From Bog-473 sp963787485 (lineage in GTDB: Bacteria; Actinomycetota; Acidimicrobiia; Acidimicrobiales; RAAP-2): a stretch of 64,000 bases of DNA. The notes below the pieces were generated by a model. That model searched no databases, was not told where the DNA came from, and saw only the letters and a list, made by a program, of their open reading frames with translations. Below, in pieces: positions 51,168-59,147 of this stretch; position 1 is the first letter of the stretch; every line of letters begins with the position of its first letter. The DNA is taken from positions 9,409-73,408 of the forward strand of contig CAWBDF010000004.1 of NCBI GenBank assembly GCA_963787485.1. Reading direction: 5' to 3'. The translations under genes were made by a program, and so were the position numbers.

Positions 51168-51797
51168 TCAGTCGTTCTCGACCTGGAAATCCCATTTGGC
51201 CACGATGTGATCGCCGTCGGGCGCCCAACGAACGAGCCCTTCACCGGTGGGCATGACGGCTCGGACCTTGAAGTTCAGACTTTGGCCCGTGGACAGGGCC
51301 GCGGGCACGGGCGGCTGACCCGGCACCAGAGCAAGTTTGTAGACCGTCTGCAGGTGGTCGATGGAGTCGAAGTCGTCCACGCTGATCGGGACAGAACCGT
51401 GGACCTGGCTCAGTGAGATCGTCCACGTACAGGTGGTGAACCTTTGTATGACCGGCAGGCCCTCGCCGGGCACCACCGGACCGTTGACCACCACCAACGC
51501 CGAGAAGCTCGGCGTCCGGACCCGAACCAGATCGCCCTCCACGGTGAGGCCCGGGTGGGCCACCGAACCGGACTCCGTCTGGTCGATCGGACGGTCGAGC
51601 TGTTGCTTGGGGAGCCACGACCGGGGATCGGCGGTGGTCACCCCGGGCTTGGTCACCAGGCCGCGGATGCCCCACGCCAAGCTGATGGCCAGAAGGAGGA
51701 AGACCCCCCAGAACACCACCCTGCGAACGCCCGAAGGACCGGGCCGTTGGACCCGGTCCTTCGGAGTGTCCGCCGCGGGTGCGACGGTCGTGGTCAT
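51168..51797 (-). CDS. single-pass membrane protein of unknown function
   Basis: A 209-residue protein: a short Pro-rich cytosolic part, a transmembrane helix at ~26-46 (RVVFWGVFLLLAISLAWGI), and an extracytoplasmic beta-rich domain (FSALVVVNGPVVPGEGLPVI, CTWTISLSQVHGSVPISVDDF, then AKWDFQVEND). The single cysteine in TTCTWTI is preserved. No known domain is identified. The ATG overlaps the phosphoesterase stop (ATGA), so the two are co-expressed. Confidence 0.7.
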   Translation of the reverse strand: MTTTVAPAADTPKDRVQRPGPSGVRRVVFWGVFLLLAISLAWGIRGLVTKPGVTTADPRSWLPKQQLDRPIDQTESGSVAHPGLTVEGDLVRVRTPSFSALVVVNGPVVPGEGLPVIQRFTTCTWTISLSQVHGSVPISVDDFDSIDHLQTVYKLALVPGQPPVPAALSTGQSLNFKVRAVMPTGEGLVRWAPDGDHIVAKWDFQVEND

Positions 51798-54409
51798 TGG
51801 ATGATCACCCGGTCTCTGCGGCGACGAACCACCCAGAACCCGCCCAAGAGGAAGAGGCCGATGGCCGGGAAGACGACCACCAGCGGAGCTTCGGGGAGCC
51901 CCTCACCGGGGTTGGTGGGAATCGGGGGCATGAAGCCGTTCCCGCCCGGGGCGGTGAAGACGTCGGTTCCGAACGGCTCGAGCCCGGTCTGGGCGGCGTA
52001 GCCGATATGGCCCTGCCCGTCGAGGCCCCCGCAGACCGTGGCACTGGCCGGGAAGGTCAGGCTCACGTCGGTCGACGTACCCGTGCAGCTGGACACGTCG
52101 AAGAGGTCCTCCATGGTCCGAAGCCAGCTGTAGTGGTTGTAGTTGGTGGTGGACACCGAGCCCGGGGCGATGTACGGGCTGATGAGGACGCTTCCCGTGT
52201 CACCGCCACCGTTGGTGGGGTCTGTGGCGTCGAACAGCGGGTCGGCGGTGACCGGTGCCGTGGCCGTCGACAAGCTGGAGAGCAGGGCCGGGTCGCCCTC
52301 ACCACTGAGCGTGACGCTCGAAACCGACCCCGAGATGTTCACGGGATTCCCGGCGTCGTCGATCGCCTGGAAGGAGGCGGCGACCGTCGGGCCACCGCTG
52401 TTGGCCGGGTAGAGCTCGCCCGTGTCCGATACCGTCCCGACGAACAGCCCGTTGGGGAAGTCGGTGCTGTAGGCCGACGACCCGTAGGTGACCGCCGTGC
52501 CTCCGATGGTGATGGACGTGATCTCCCGGCCGGTGTCGTCAGCGACGAGGACCGGGTTGCCGCTGGCGGGTGTGGGGTACGAGATGGTGCTCGTTCCTCC
52601 GCCGCCGGTCACGGTGTCGGACCGGGGACCAGGGCTGTTATTCGCGTCACCGCGGACGATTCCGGGCACGCAGTCGGACGGCACCAGCGTGGGCGAGGTC
52701 TGCGTGCAGGTCGGCGGCCGGTCGATGTCGAGGTTGAACCCTGGACCGGGGTAGAGCTGTCGATCGGATCCGTCGGTCGCCAGTGGCGAGTTCGGGCCGG
52801 TCGGCTCGACGTTGACGTTGGTGCCGCTGATGTTCTCTCCGGCCGTGTCGGCCGTGATGTCGTAAGCGCCGAAGATCGAGTCCGCGCCCGGAACGGTCGA
52901 ACCCGTTGTCCCATAGGTCGGCGCGTCGGCGGGGGCGGAGGACTGTGGTGAGGACGTCCCCTGTCCGGCCGGCATGGCCGGCGAGCCGCTCACGACGCTG
53001 CTGTTGCTCAGCACGTTGTTGAAGCTGTTGCCCGAGTAGGTGAACTGCGGCTCCCCTTCGTCGAAGGTGACGTCGATCAGACCACCGTTTGCGTAGGCCG
53101 ACGAACTCTCGATGAGCGGCAGGTAGTACGCCAGGAACAGGTCCGAGGCATACAGCCCCCCGGTGTAGTTGCGCGGGGTGGTGGCCTCTGGGTCGTCGGC
53201 GGGCAGGCCGGCCGGGGTGTAGATGGGGTCGTTCAGGTCGACCTGGCCGGCGTGCGGCCCACTGGTGTACGTCCCGAACGCCCCCGACAGGTTGTTGCCC
53301 TTGCAGGTGGTGTCGTGGGCGTCGCTGCAGTTGTCGGGCGTGATCCAGCTGAACTGCGGGACGGTGTTGTCGTTGAGGTCGGCGACCAGGCCGTGGGTGG
53401 GGTCGTCGAGGTTGGCGACGTGGTTGCTGTCGCAGTTGGTGCCGCCTCCCGCGGAGGCCTGGGGCTCGGTGAGCGGCGCTCCGATGGGGTTCCCGGTCCC
53501 GCCGCCGGTCAGGGAGGCGAACCACGGGAAGGGGAAATGCTTGGCCACGTATTGGTCCGAGTACTGGGGGAGGTTGTTGGAGGGCCCCGTCCCCTTGACC
53601 AGTGACGCGGCCGTGAGGCTACTCACGTCCGCCGGGAACGTGGAGGTGTCGCTCATGAGGGTCGGGTTGGTCACCGGGTTGTTCGAGGACGACCCCGGAG
53701 CCCCGCACGCACCGTCCTCACGGCCCGGCACGCTGTCGGACACCCACGAGGTCGACCCGATGGGCTGGGCGCCGCCCAGATCCTGGGCGTAGCCCTTCCA
53801 GCTGACGCCGGCCGCGTTGAACTGGTCGAAGAGGGTGGGGGTGTCCGTGGGGTAAATGCAGCCGTTGGTGGCCGAGATGGTGGGGGGTGTGGTCGTGTTG
53901 TTGTACGCCGAGGGTGTCGGGTAGTTGGGCCCCTGAGCGGACGCGACCTGGCCGTAGTCCCAGTCGGGCGAGTCCGAGCCGACCGAACCCGTGGTGACGA
54001 TGGAGGAGTTGGAGCCGAAGGGAACGGCGGCGTAGCTGCAGTCGTTCTGCACGTCCGCCTGCGGGCCTTGCCCCGAGGCCAACGCGATGTAGTTGTCCTG
54101 GCTGGTGTGCCCTGTGCCGTAGTAGTTCTTTAGCAGGACGCCCTCGGACGGGAGGGTCTGCCACAGGTACGAGTTGGCGTTCAGCCCGGTGAAGGTCTCG
54201 TCGTAGGACTTGTTCTCCAGAATGATGAGCCAGACGTGATGGATGGTGCCGGCGGGCACGCCGATACCATCGGGGCCGGACGCGTTGGCCGGGGCACTGC
54301 CGCCGAGTGGCGCCACGACGCCCAGCAAGACCAACGTCATGGCACCGAGCAGAGCCGTGAACGGAGTCAGACGCTTCAGACGCGTCTTCCGACGAAACCT
54401 CGAGTCCAT
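51794..54409 (-). CDS. large exported phosphoesterase (PF04185-like) with C-terminal anchor
   Basis: The 871-residue alkaline-phosphatase-superfamily protein has a signal peptide ending near residue 43, the metal and nucleophile motif LIILENKSYDETF (62-73), YGTGHTSQDNYIALASG (98-112), and a late His/Asp segment ISPYIAPGSVSTTNY...HYSWLRTMEDLF. These are the landmarks of acid phosphatase/phospholipase C-type phosphoesterases. An insertion of ~250 residues (about 490-740) rich in Thr/Gly/Ser includes a TIG-like strand (SITIGGTAVTYGSS). The C-terminus is LPEAP, a 20-residue helix, then RRRRDR, like a cell-wall sorting signal. First gene of a three-gene operon. Confidence 0.85.
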   Translation of the reverse strand: MDSRFRRKTRLKRLTPFTALLGAMTLVLLGVVAPLGGSAPANASGPDGIGVPAGTIHHVWLIILENKSYDETFTGLNANSYLWQTLPSEGVLLKNYYGTGHTSQDNYIALASGQGPQADVQNDCSYAAVPFGSNSSIVTTGSVGSDSPDWDYGQVASAQGPNYPTPSAYNNTTTPPTISATNGCIYPTDTPTLFDQFNAAGVSWKGYAQDLGGAQPIGSTSWVSDSVPGREDGACGAPGSSSNNPVTNPTLMSDTSTFPADVSSLTAASLVKGTGPSNNLPQYSDQYVAKHFPFPWFASLTGGGTGNPIGAPLTEPQASAGGGTNCDSNHVANLDDPTHGLVADLNDNTVPQFSWITPDNCSDAHDTTCKGNNLSGAFGTYTSGPHAGQVDLNDPIYTPAGLPADDPEATTPRNYTGGLYASDLFLAYYLPLIESSSAYANGGLIDVTFDEGEPQFTYSGNSFNNVLSNSSVVSGSPAMPAGQGTSSPQSSAPADAPTYGTTGSTVPGADSIFGAYDITADTAGENISGTNVNVEPTGPNSPLATDGSDRQLYPGPGFNLDIDRPPTCTQTSPTLVPSDCVPGIVRGDANNSPGPRSDTVTGGGGTSTISYPTPASGNPVLVADDTGREITSITIGGTAVTYGSSAYSTDFPNGLFVGTVSDTGELYPANSGGPTVAASFQAIDDAGNPVNISGSVSSVTLSGEGDPALLSSLSTATAPVTADPLFDATDPTNGGGDTGSVLISPYIAPGSVSTTNYNHYSWLRTMEDLFDVSSCTGTSTDVSLTFPASATVCGGLDGQGHIGYAAQTGLEPFGTDVFTAPGGNGFMPPIPTNPGEGLPEAPLVVVFPAIGLFLLGGFWVVRRRRDRVIIQ

Positions 54410-54699
54410 GCCGCTTTACCCTTCTCTTAGACGACCGGTAGTCGAGGTCTAACGAGTCGACACGGACAAGAACAGTGATCTTCCCCCGGTACCGCACTCG
54501 GGTCGCGGCGAAGTTCATCGCGCCGTCGCGGCGCAATCACGGAGATCACCAAACGCGGCGCGCGGCTGCTGGGCATGTGTGGTGAACGCGCTCCATGCCC
54601 TGCCCGCGTGAACGCGAACATGACGCGATCGCACTGCGAACGCGGCGCGTCGCGTGCGCGAACACGACGTGATGAGATGACCGCAGCTGACGGTCGGGG
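54410..54699. other. 290-nt promoter region of phosphoesterase operon
   Basis: This region separates the mutase stop from the phosphoesterase start. An inverted repeat, GGGCATG (54,571-54,577) and CATGCCC (54,594-54,600), could form a hairpin with a 16-nt loop. Several near-copies of GAACGCGGCGCG and GCGAACA(C/T)GACG occur between 54,550 and 54,680 and may be regulatory iterons. No ORF is convincing. Confidence 0.4.
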
Positions 54700-56310
54700 T
54701 CAGCCGCCGGGCTGGTAGACCCCGAACACGTCTCGCAGCACGTCGGAAACCTCACCGAGCGTCGCCAACTGGGCCAACGCCGCTTTCATGGGCACCAGGA
54801 GGTTGCCCTCGCCCTGCGCCGTCTCGGCGATGTCGGCCAGCGCCCGGTCCACCGCACCCTGGTCGCGCCCGGCACGGACCGACCGGGTCCGGTCGATCTG
54901 GGTCTGCTGGAGCGAGGCATCGATGGGGAAGACATCTGCCGGCTCGTCTTCGGCATCGGTGAACCGGTTCGTCCCCACCACGACCTTCTCCCCGTCGTCG
55001 ATCGCCTTGGCGTAGCTGTAGGCCGCCGCCTCGATCTCTTCCTGCATGAACCGGGCCTCAATGGCGGCCACCGCCCCACCGAGCTCGTCGATGCGCTCGA
55101 GGTAGGCCGTGGCCGAGGCCTCCACCTCGTCGGTCAGTGACTCCACGAAGTAGGAACCCGCCAGCGGATCCACCGTGTCGACCACGCCGGACTCGTAACC
55201 AACGATCTGCTGCGTGCGGAGGGCGATCTTGGCCGCACGGGTGGTCGGGAGTCCCACGGCTTCGTCGAAGCCGTTGGTGTGGAGGCTCTGGGTGCCGCCC
55301 AGCGCCGCGGCCAGACTCTGCACGGTGACCCGGACGATGTTGTTCTCCGGCTGCTGGGCAGTGAGCGTCGACCCGCCGGTCTGCGTGTGGAACCGCAGCA
55401 TCTTGGAACGTTCGTCCTTGGCACCGAAGCGGTCGGTCATGATGCGGGCCCACATGCGACGGGCCGCCCGGAACTTGGCCACCTCCTCGAAGAGGTTGTT
55501 GTGGGCGTTCCAGAAGAACGACAGACGCGGGGCGAAGGCGTCCACGTCCATGCCCGCCTCCATGGCGGCCTCGACGTAGGCGATCCCGTTGGCCAACGTG
55601 AAGGCGATCTCCTGGACCGCCGTGGAACCGGCCTCGCGGATGTGGTAGCCCGAGATGGAGATCGTGTTCCAGTTGGGCAGGTTCTCCGCGCAGTACCCGA
55701 AGGTGTCGACGATCAGGCGCATGGACGGCCGCGGCGGATAGATGTAGGTCCCGCGGGCCACGTACTCCTTCAAGATGTCGTTCTGGATCGTGCCGCGGAT
55801 CTTCTCCCCCGCGACCCCCTGTTCCTCGGCCACCAGCTGGTACAACAGCAACAAGATGGCGCCGGTGGCGTTGATCGTCATGGACGTCGTCACCTTGTCC
55901 ATGGGGAGACCGGCCATGAGCAGGCGCATGTCGGCCAGCGAGTCGATGGCCACCCCGACCTTGCCGACCTCCCCTTCGGCGCGCGGGTGATCGGAGTCGT
56001 ACCCCATCTGGGTGGGCAGGTCGAAGGCACAGGAGAGTCCGGTCTGGCCGGCGTCGAGCAGGAATTTGAAGCGCTGGTTGGTGGCTTCGGCAGACCCGAA
56101 CCCGGCGTACTGGCGCATGGTCCACAGCTTCGAGCGGTACATCTGGGCATGCACCCCGCGGGTGTAGGGGAACGCCCCGGGCTCGCCGAGCTGGGCGGCC
56201 GGTTCCCAGGCCGCCAGGTCGTCGGCCCGGTACACGGGGTGGATGATGATGCCCGAGTCCGTAGAACGCTCCGTGCTCTCGTGGTCGTGCCTCTGGACTG
56301 TCACGATCAC
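54700..56310 (-). CDS. acyl-CoA mutase large subunit (methylmalonyl-CoA mutase N-domain type)
   Basis: The 536-residue catalytic barrel (RQYAGFGSAEATNQRFKFLL, GQTGLSCAFDLPTQMGYDSDHPRA, MTINATGAILLLLYQL, IQNDILKEYVARGTYIYPP, SFFWNAHNN, LRFHTQTGGSTLTAQQPENNI) has no C-terminal B12-binding domain. It therefore needs a separate small subunit, not seen nearby. It is the split MCM/ICM type, rearranging methylmalonyl- or isobutyryl-type acyl-CoA with adenosylcobalamin. The start is GTG 56,310, with GTG 56,304 also possible. The divergent VOC protein next door could be the epimerase. Distinguishing MCM from ICM or related mutases needs the substrate-pocket residues by alignment. Confidence 0.92.
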   Translation of the reverse strand: MIVTVQRHDHESTERSTDSGIIIHPVYRADDLAAWEPAAQLGEPGAFPYTRGVHAQMYRSKLWTMRQYAGFGSAEATNQRFKFLLDAGQTGLSCAFDLPTQMGYDSDHPRAEGEVGKVGVAIDSLADMRLLMAGLPMDKVTTSMTINATGAILLLLYQLVAEEQGVAGEKIRGTIQNDILKEYVARGTYIYPPRPSMRLIVDTFGYCAENLPNWNTISISGYHIREAGSTAVQEIAFTLANGIAYVEAAMEAGMDVDAFAPRLSFFWNAHNNLFEEVAKFRAARRMWARIMTDRFGAKDERSKMLRFHTQTGGSTLTAQQPENNIVRVTVQSLAAALGGTQSLHTNGFDEAVGLPTTRAAKIALRTQQIVGYESGVVDTVDPLAGSYFVESLTDEVEASATAYLERIDELGGAVAAIEARFMQEEIEAAAYSYAKAIDDGEKVVVGTNRFTDAEDEPADVFPIDASLQQTQIDRTRSVRAGRDQGAVDRALADIAETAQGEGNLLVPMKAALAQLATLGEVSDVLRDVFGVYQPGG

Positions 56311-56360
56311 GAGCCTACGGAGGTCAGGTACTTCAAGGCCACATCGGGCAGACTGGACCC

Positions 56361-56834
56361 GTGAGCCAGGTCCCCGCCTACTCCCATTTCGGCATCTGCG
56401 TGAGCGATGTCGAGCGCTCGGTTCGCTTCTACTGCGAGGGCCTGGGGTTCGAGCGCGCCGAGTCGGTCCCCGTGGGACCCGAGTACTCGCCGCTGGTCGA
56501 GTTGCCCGACATCTCGGTCACCGCCCAGTTCCTCCGCCGCGGACCGACGACGGTCGAGCTGCTGTGCTTCGAGCAACCTGCGCCGGTGGGAAGCCGTGAG
56601 CGGAGGCCGGTGAACCAGTTCGGGCTCACGCACCTGGCGTTCAACGTGCACGACGTGGACGCCACCGCGGCACGGCTGGCCGGCCTCGGAGGCAGCCTGA
56701 TTGGCACGAGCCGGGTCACGATTGACGCTCCCGGAAATCGCATCGAGCTGATTCAGTTGACCGATCCCGACGGGGTGCGCATCGAGCTGGTCGACCCCGG
56801 CGATGGCGCACCCTCGCCACGGGAGAGCGCCTGA
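56361..56834 (+). CDS. VOC protein, possibly methylmalonyl-CoA epimerase-like
   Basis: A 157-residue VOC fold: YSHFGICVSDVERSVRFYCEGLGFE, then PVNQFGLTHLAFNVHDVDATAARLAGLGG, and TDPDGVRIELVDPG. The His in SHFGICV, the His in THLAFNV and the Glu in RIELVD fit the metal site of epimerase-like and dioxygenase-like members. Neighbouring, divergent mutase gene suggests a (2R/2S)-methylmalonyl-CoA epimerase, but classical epimerases have a different length and Gln/Glu pattern, so this is weak. Its 3' end overlaps the convergent ctaG gene by 82 bp. Confidence 0.75.
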   Translation: MSQVPAYSHFGICVSDVERSVRFYCEGLGFERAESVPVGPEYSPLVELPDISVTAQFLRRGPTTVELLCFEQPAPVGSRERRPVNQFGLTHLAFNVHDVDATAARLAGLGGSLIGTSRVTIDAPGNRIELIQLTDPDGVRIELVDPGDGAPSPRESA

Positions 56835-57700
56835 GCGTCGAGCTCGTGGTCGATCCGCTCTGCCTTGCGCTCCTCCATGTGCATCCACCGCAAAGCCACC
56901 GGGATCATGGGCCACAGCATCAAGGTGTCCCCGACCACCCACATGATGGAGCCGCCGGCATGCAGGTCGACCACGTAGGACGGTCCCCAGTTCCGATGCG
57001 TGGCGAGATACGCCGGGAAGAGCTCCTTGGACGCACCGGTGAGTGACAGACCGGTGAAGGTGTCGATGGGGATGGCCAGGAACAGGTAGAAGAACTGCAG
57101 CGCCGGGTGGAGCCGGTCGCAGTTGGGGTCGTTACCGAAGATCTGGCGCCAGAACAGATAGCCGACGAGGAGGAAGGCGAGATGCTCGAGGTTGTGGACG
57201 CCCTCGTTCTCGAGAGTGAGGTTGTACCAGCTGGTCAGATGGCTGATGGGGATGACGACGGCGTAGAGCACGAAGGCGGTGACCGGGTGGCCGAAGACCT
57301 TCGCCACCCGCGAGCGAAGCGCCTCGGTGACCACCACGTGGGCTGTCCCCGTCGTGGCTCGCCAGGCCAATTGCAACGGTGAGGCGATGGCAAAGAGCGG
57401 GGCGGCCACCATGATCAGGAGCAGGTGTTGCACCATGTGGTCCCAGAAGAGCTCCGTGTCGTAGACGCCCACGAAGCTGAAGATGGCCAGAGCGGTGGTG
57501 ACGAGGGCACCGATCCACGCCGCCGTCTTGCCGGCCGGCCACGGATGTCGGGGGTGCACGGCGTTGTTGCGGCGAACGCCCCAGAGGTAGAGGGCCAGCG
57601 CGACCACGATCATGGCAACCGGGACGAGATCGAACTGCGAGGAGAAGAAGTGTGACCCCTGCAGCGGCGGGAGCCCCGCGTCGTACAGCGCGGCTGTCAC
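56753..57700 (-). CDS. CtaG-like cytochrome c oxidase assembly membrane protein
   Basis: A 315-residue polytopic protein of the caa3_CtaG (PF09678) type with about seven helices. It contains VYDTELFWDHMVQHLLLIMVAAPLFAI, where the Trp-Asp-His and His pairs are conserved, ISHLTSWYN, HNLEHLAFLLVGYLFW, and DLHAGGSIMWVVGD. Several histidines would bind copper for insertion into cytochrome oxidase. The C-terminal ~45 residues are hydrophilic and overlap the convergent VOC gene. The start is GTG 57,700. Confidence 0.9.
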   Translation of the reverse strand: MTAALYDAGLPPLQGSHFFSSQFDLVPVAMIVVALALYLWGVRRNNAVHPRHPWPAGKTAAWIGALVTTALAIFSFVGVYDTELFWDHMVQHLLLIMVAAPLFAIASPLQLAWRATTGTAHVVVTEALRSRVAKVFGHPVTAFVLYAVVIPISHLTSWYNLTLENEGVHNLEHLAFLLVGYLFWRQIFGNDPNCDRLHPALQFFYLFLAIPIDTFTGLSLTGASKELFPAYLATHRNWGPSYVVDLHAGGSIMWVVGDTLMLWPMIPVALRWMHMEERKAERIDHELDAQALSRGEGAPSPGSTSSMRTPSGSVN

Positions 57701-57785
57701 ACCGAAACGGTACCGCCGTTCCTCCGCCCTCGGCCAAACAGACAGCGGGGTGACGCCTGGAGCAGCGAGGCGGGCGGCCTGGCCG

Positions 57786-58946
57786 TCACCCGGCGTCCAC
57801 CGAGAGCTTCCGAGCCGACTGGGCCGGCACGGGATCGGTCTCCGTGCGCTCAGACGCCAGCGATTGTCCCGGCCCCGGAGTCACGTTCGTGCACGAGCGG
57901 GCCTGGTTCCACGCCGCGGTGGCCGCGGCGGCCGCGTCGCCCGAGAGCGGCTGGGGCAGATCGTCGACGATGGTGGCCGGCCGCCACACCGTCGAGTCGA
58001 TGTGCCGCCCGGTGACCGTGATCACCAGAGAGCCGCTGGCGTTCTCCGGAGGCGTGTTGTCGTAGAAGGCGAAGTTGCCCAGCCCGTAGTCGACGTAGGC
58101 CGAGCCGAGGTACCCGCCGCCCAGAAGCACGTGGGCGTGGGTGCCCACCACGATGTCCGCGCCGGCCTGCACGAGCACCTCGGCCAGAGGTTCCTGCAGT
58201 GGGTTGGGACACGCGTCGAGCTCGGTGCCCCAATGCAAGAAGACCACCACCGTGTCGGCCGTGCGCCGCACGGCTTCGACCGCGTCTACCAAGTCGCCGA
58301 CGTCGTACGCCGACGCCAAGCCGGGCTGCGTCGCCGTCGCCGTCCACGCCGATTGGAGGTCCGAGTCGATGACCTGGGTGGCTGCGATCACCGCGATGTG
58401 CTCGCCGTGGATGGTGACCGTGTACGGGGCGAACGCCTGGGCCGAGTTCTGCCCGATCCCGAGGATCGTGTAACCGGTCTGCACCCGGGTGGCGAGGGCG
58501 GTCTGCAGACCCGCCGGACCGCAGTCCTCGCCGTGGTTGTTGGCCTCGGTGATGAGCGTCACCCCGGCGCCTTTGAAGGCGCTCACCGCAGTGGCAGGCG
58601 CATCGAAGACGTACTGCTTGGGCTGGGGATCGGGGCAGGTGCCGTCGGTCAGTGCCGACTCCAGGTTCACCATCGACAGGTCGGCACCGCTCAGCAACTC
58701 GGGCACCGTCGGGCCCAGGGCGCCGGTTGGGTCTGTTGCCAGACGGTCAGCGAGATTGGTCCCGGCTGGGAAGTGGACGTCGCCCCCGAACGCCATGGTG
58801 ACGGGTTCGCCGTCACCGTCCCAATCCGGATCGAGGCGAGGGTTGCCGGCGGGCGCCGCTGGCGGGGGCGTCCCGTGGCGGATCGAGCCCCCGTGGCGTC
58901 GCCCGGCCGTCGACGAATGCCCGCCGCTCCTGGCGCCCAACAGCAC
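57786..58946 (-). CDS. CapA-like metallophosphatase-fold protein, N-terminal anchor upstream
   Basis: The protein has the CapA/PgsA-type core: VTMAFGGDVHF, ADLSMVNLESALTD, the ITEANNHGEDCG segment, VVVFLHWGTELD and ADIVVGTHAHVLLGG, with the His and Asp metal sites of calcineurin-like enzymes. CapA proteins act in poly-gamma-glutamate capsule assembly at the membrane. From GTG 58,946 there are 386 residues without signal. In the same frame upstream, 58,947-59,018 encodes LTSKRIKRNRRLWALGLLAL and further hydrophobic residues, a perfect membrane anchor, back to a CTG at 59,018; no ATG/GTG/TTG exists before an in-frame stop. The true start is therefore probably CTG or was damaged. Confidence 0.8.
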   Translation of the reverse strand: MLLGARSGGHSSTAGRRHGGSIRHGTPPPAAPAGNPRLDPDWDGDGEPVTMAFGGDVHFPAGTNLADRLATDPTGALGPTVPELLSGADLSMVNLESALTDGTCPDPQPKQYVFDAPATAVSAFKGAGVTLITEANNHGEDCGPAGLQTALATRVQTGYTILGIGQNSAQAFAPYTVTIHGEHIAVIAATQVIDSDLQSAWTATATQPGLASAYDVGDLVDAVEAVRRTADTVVVFLHWGTELDACPNPLQEPLAEVLVQAGADIVVGTHAHVLLGGGYLGSAYVDYGLGNFAFYDNTPPENASGSLVITVTGRHIDSTVWRPATIVDDLPQPLSGDAAAAATAAWNQARSCTNVTPGPGQSLASERTETDPVPAQSARKLSVDAG

Positions 58947-59147
58947 CGCGGCGAGGGCGAGGGCGAGCAGGCCCAGGGCCCACAGCCGACGATTGCGCTT
59001 GATTCGCTTCGACGTCAGTCCCGGCGCCGCGGGACGCTCCTGCCGTGGCGCGAGGACCTCGAGCGAGGGGCGGGTCAGCTGGTCCGTTGGAGGCGTGCGG
59101 CCACTCTATGCACGAGCGGTTGCACTATGCGGGTGGAGACGCCCTTC

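Noticed and set aside
49346..51244. 632-codon minus-strand open frame
   Set aside because: It is antisense to the M20 amidohydrolase and shows no domain; GC-rich third positions keep it open.
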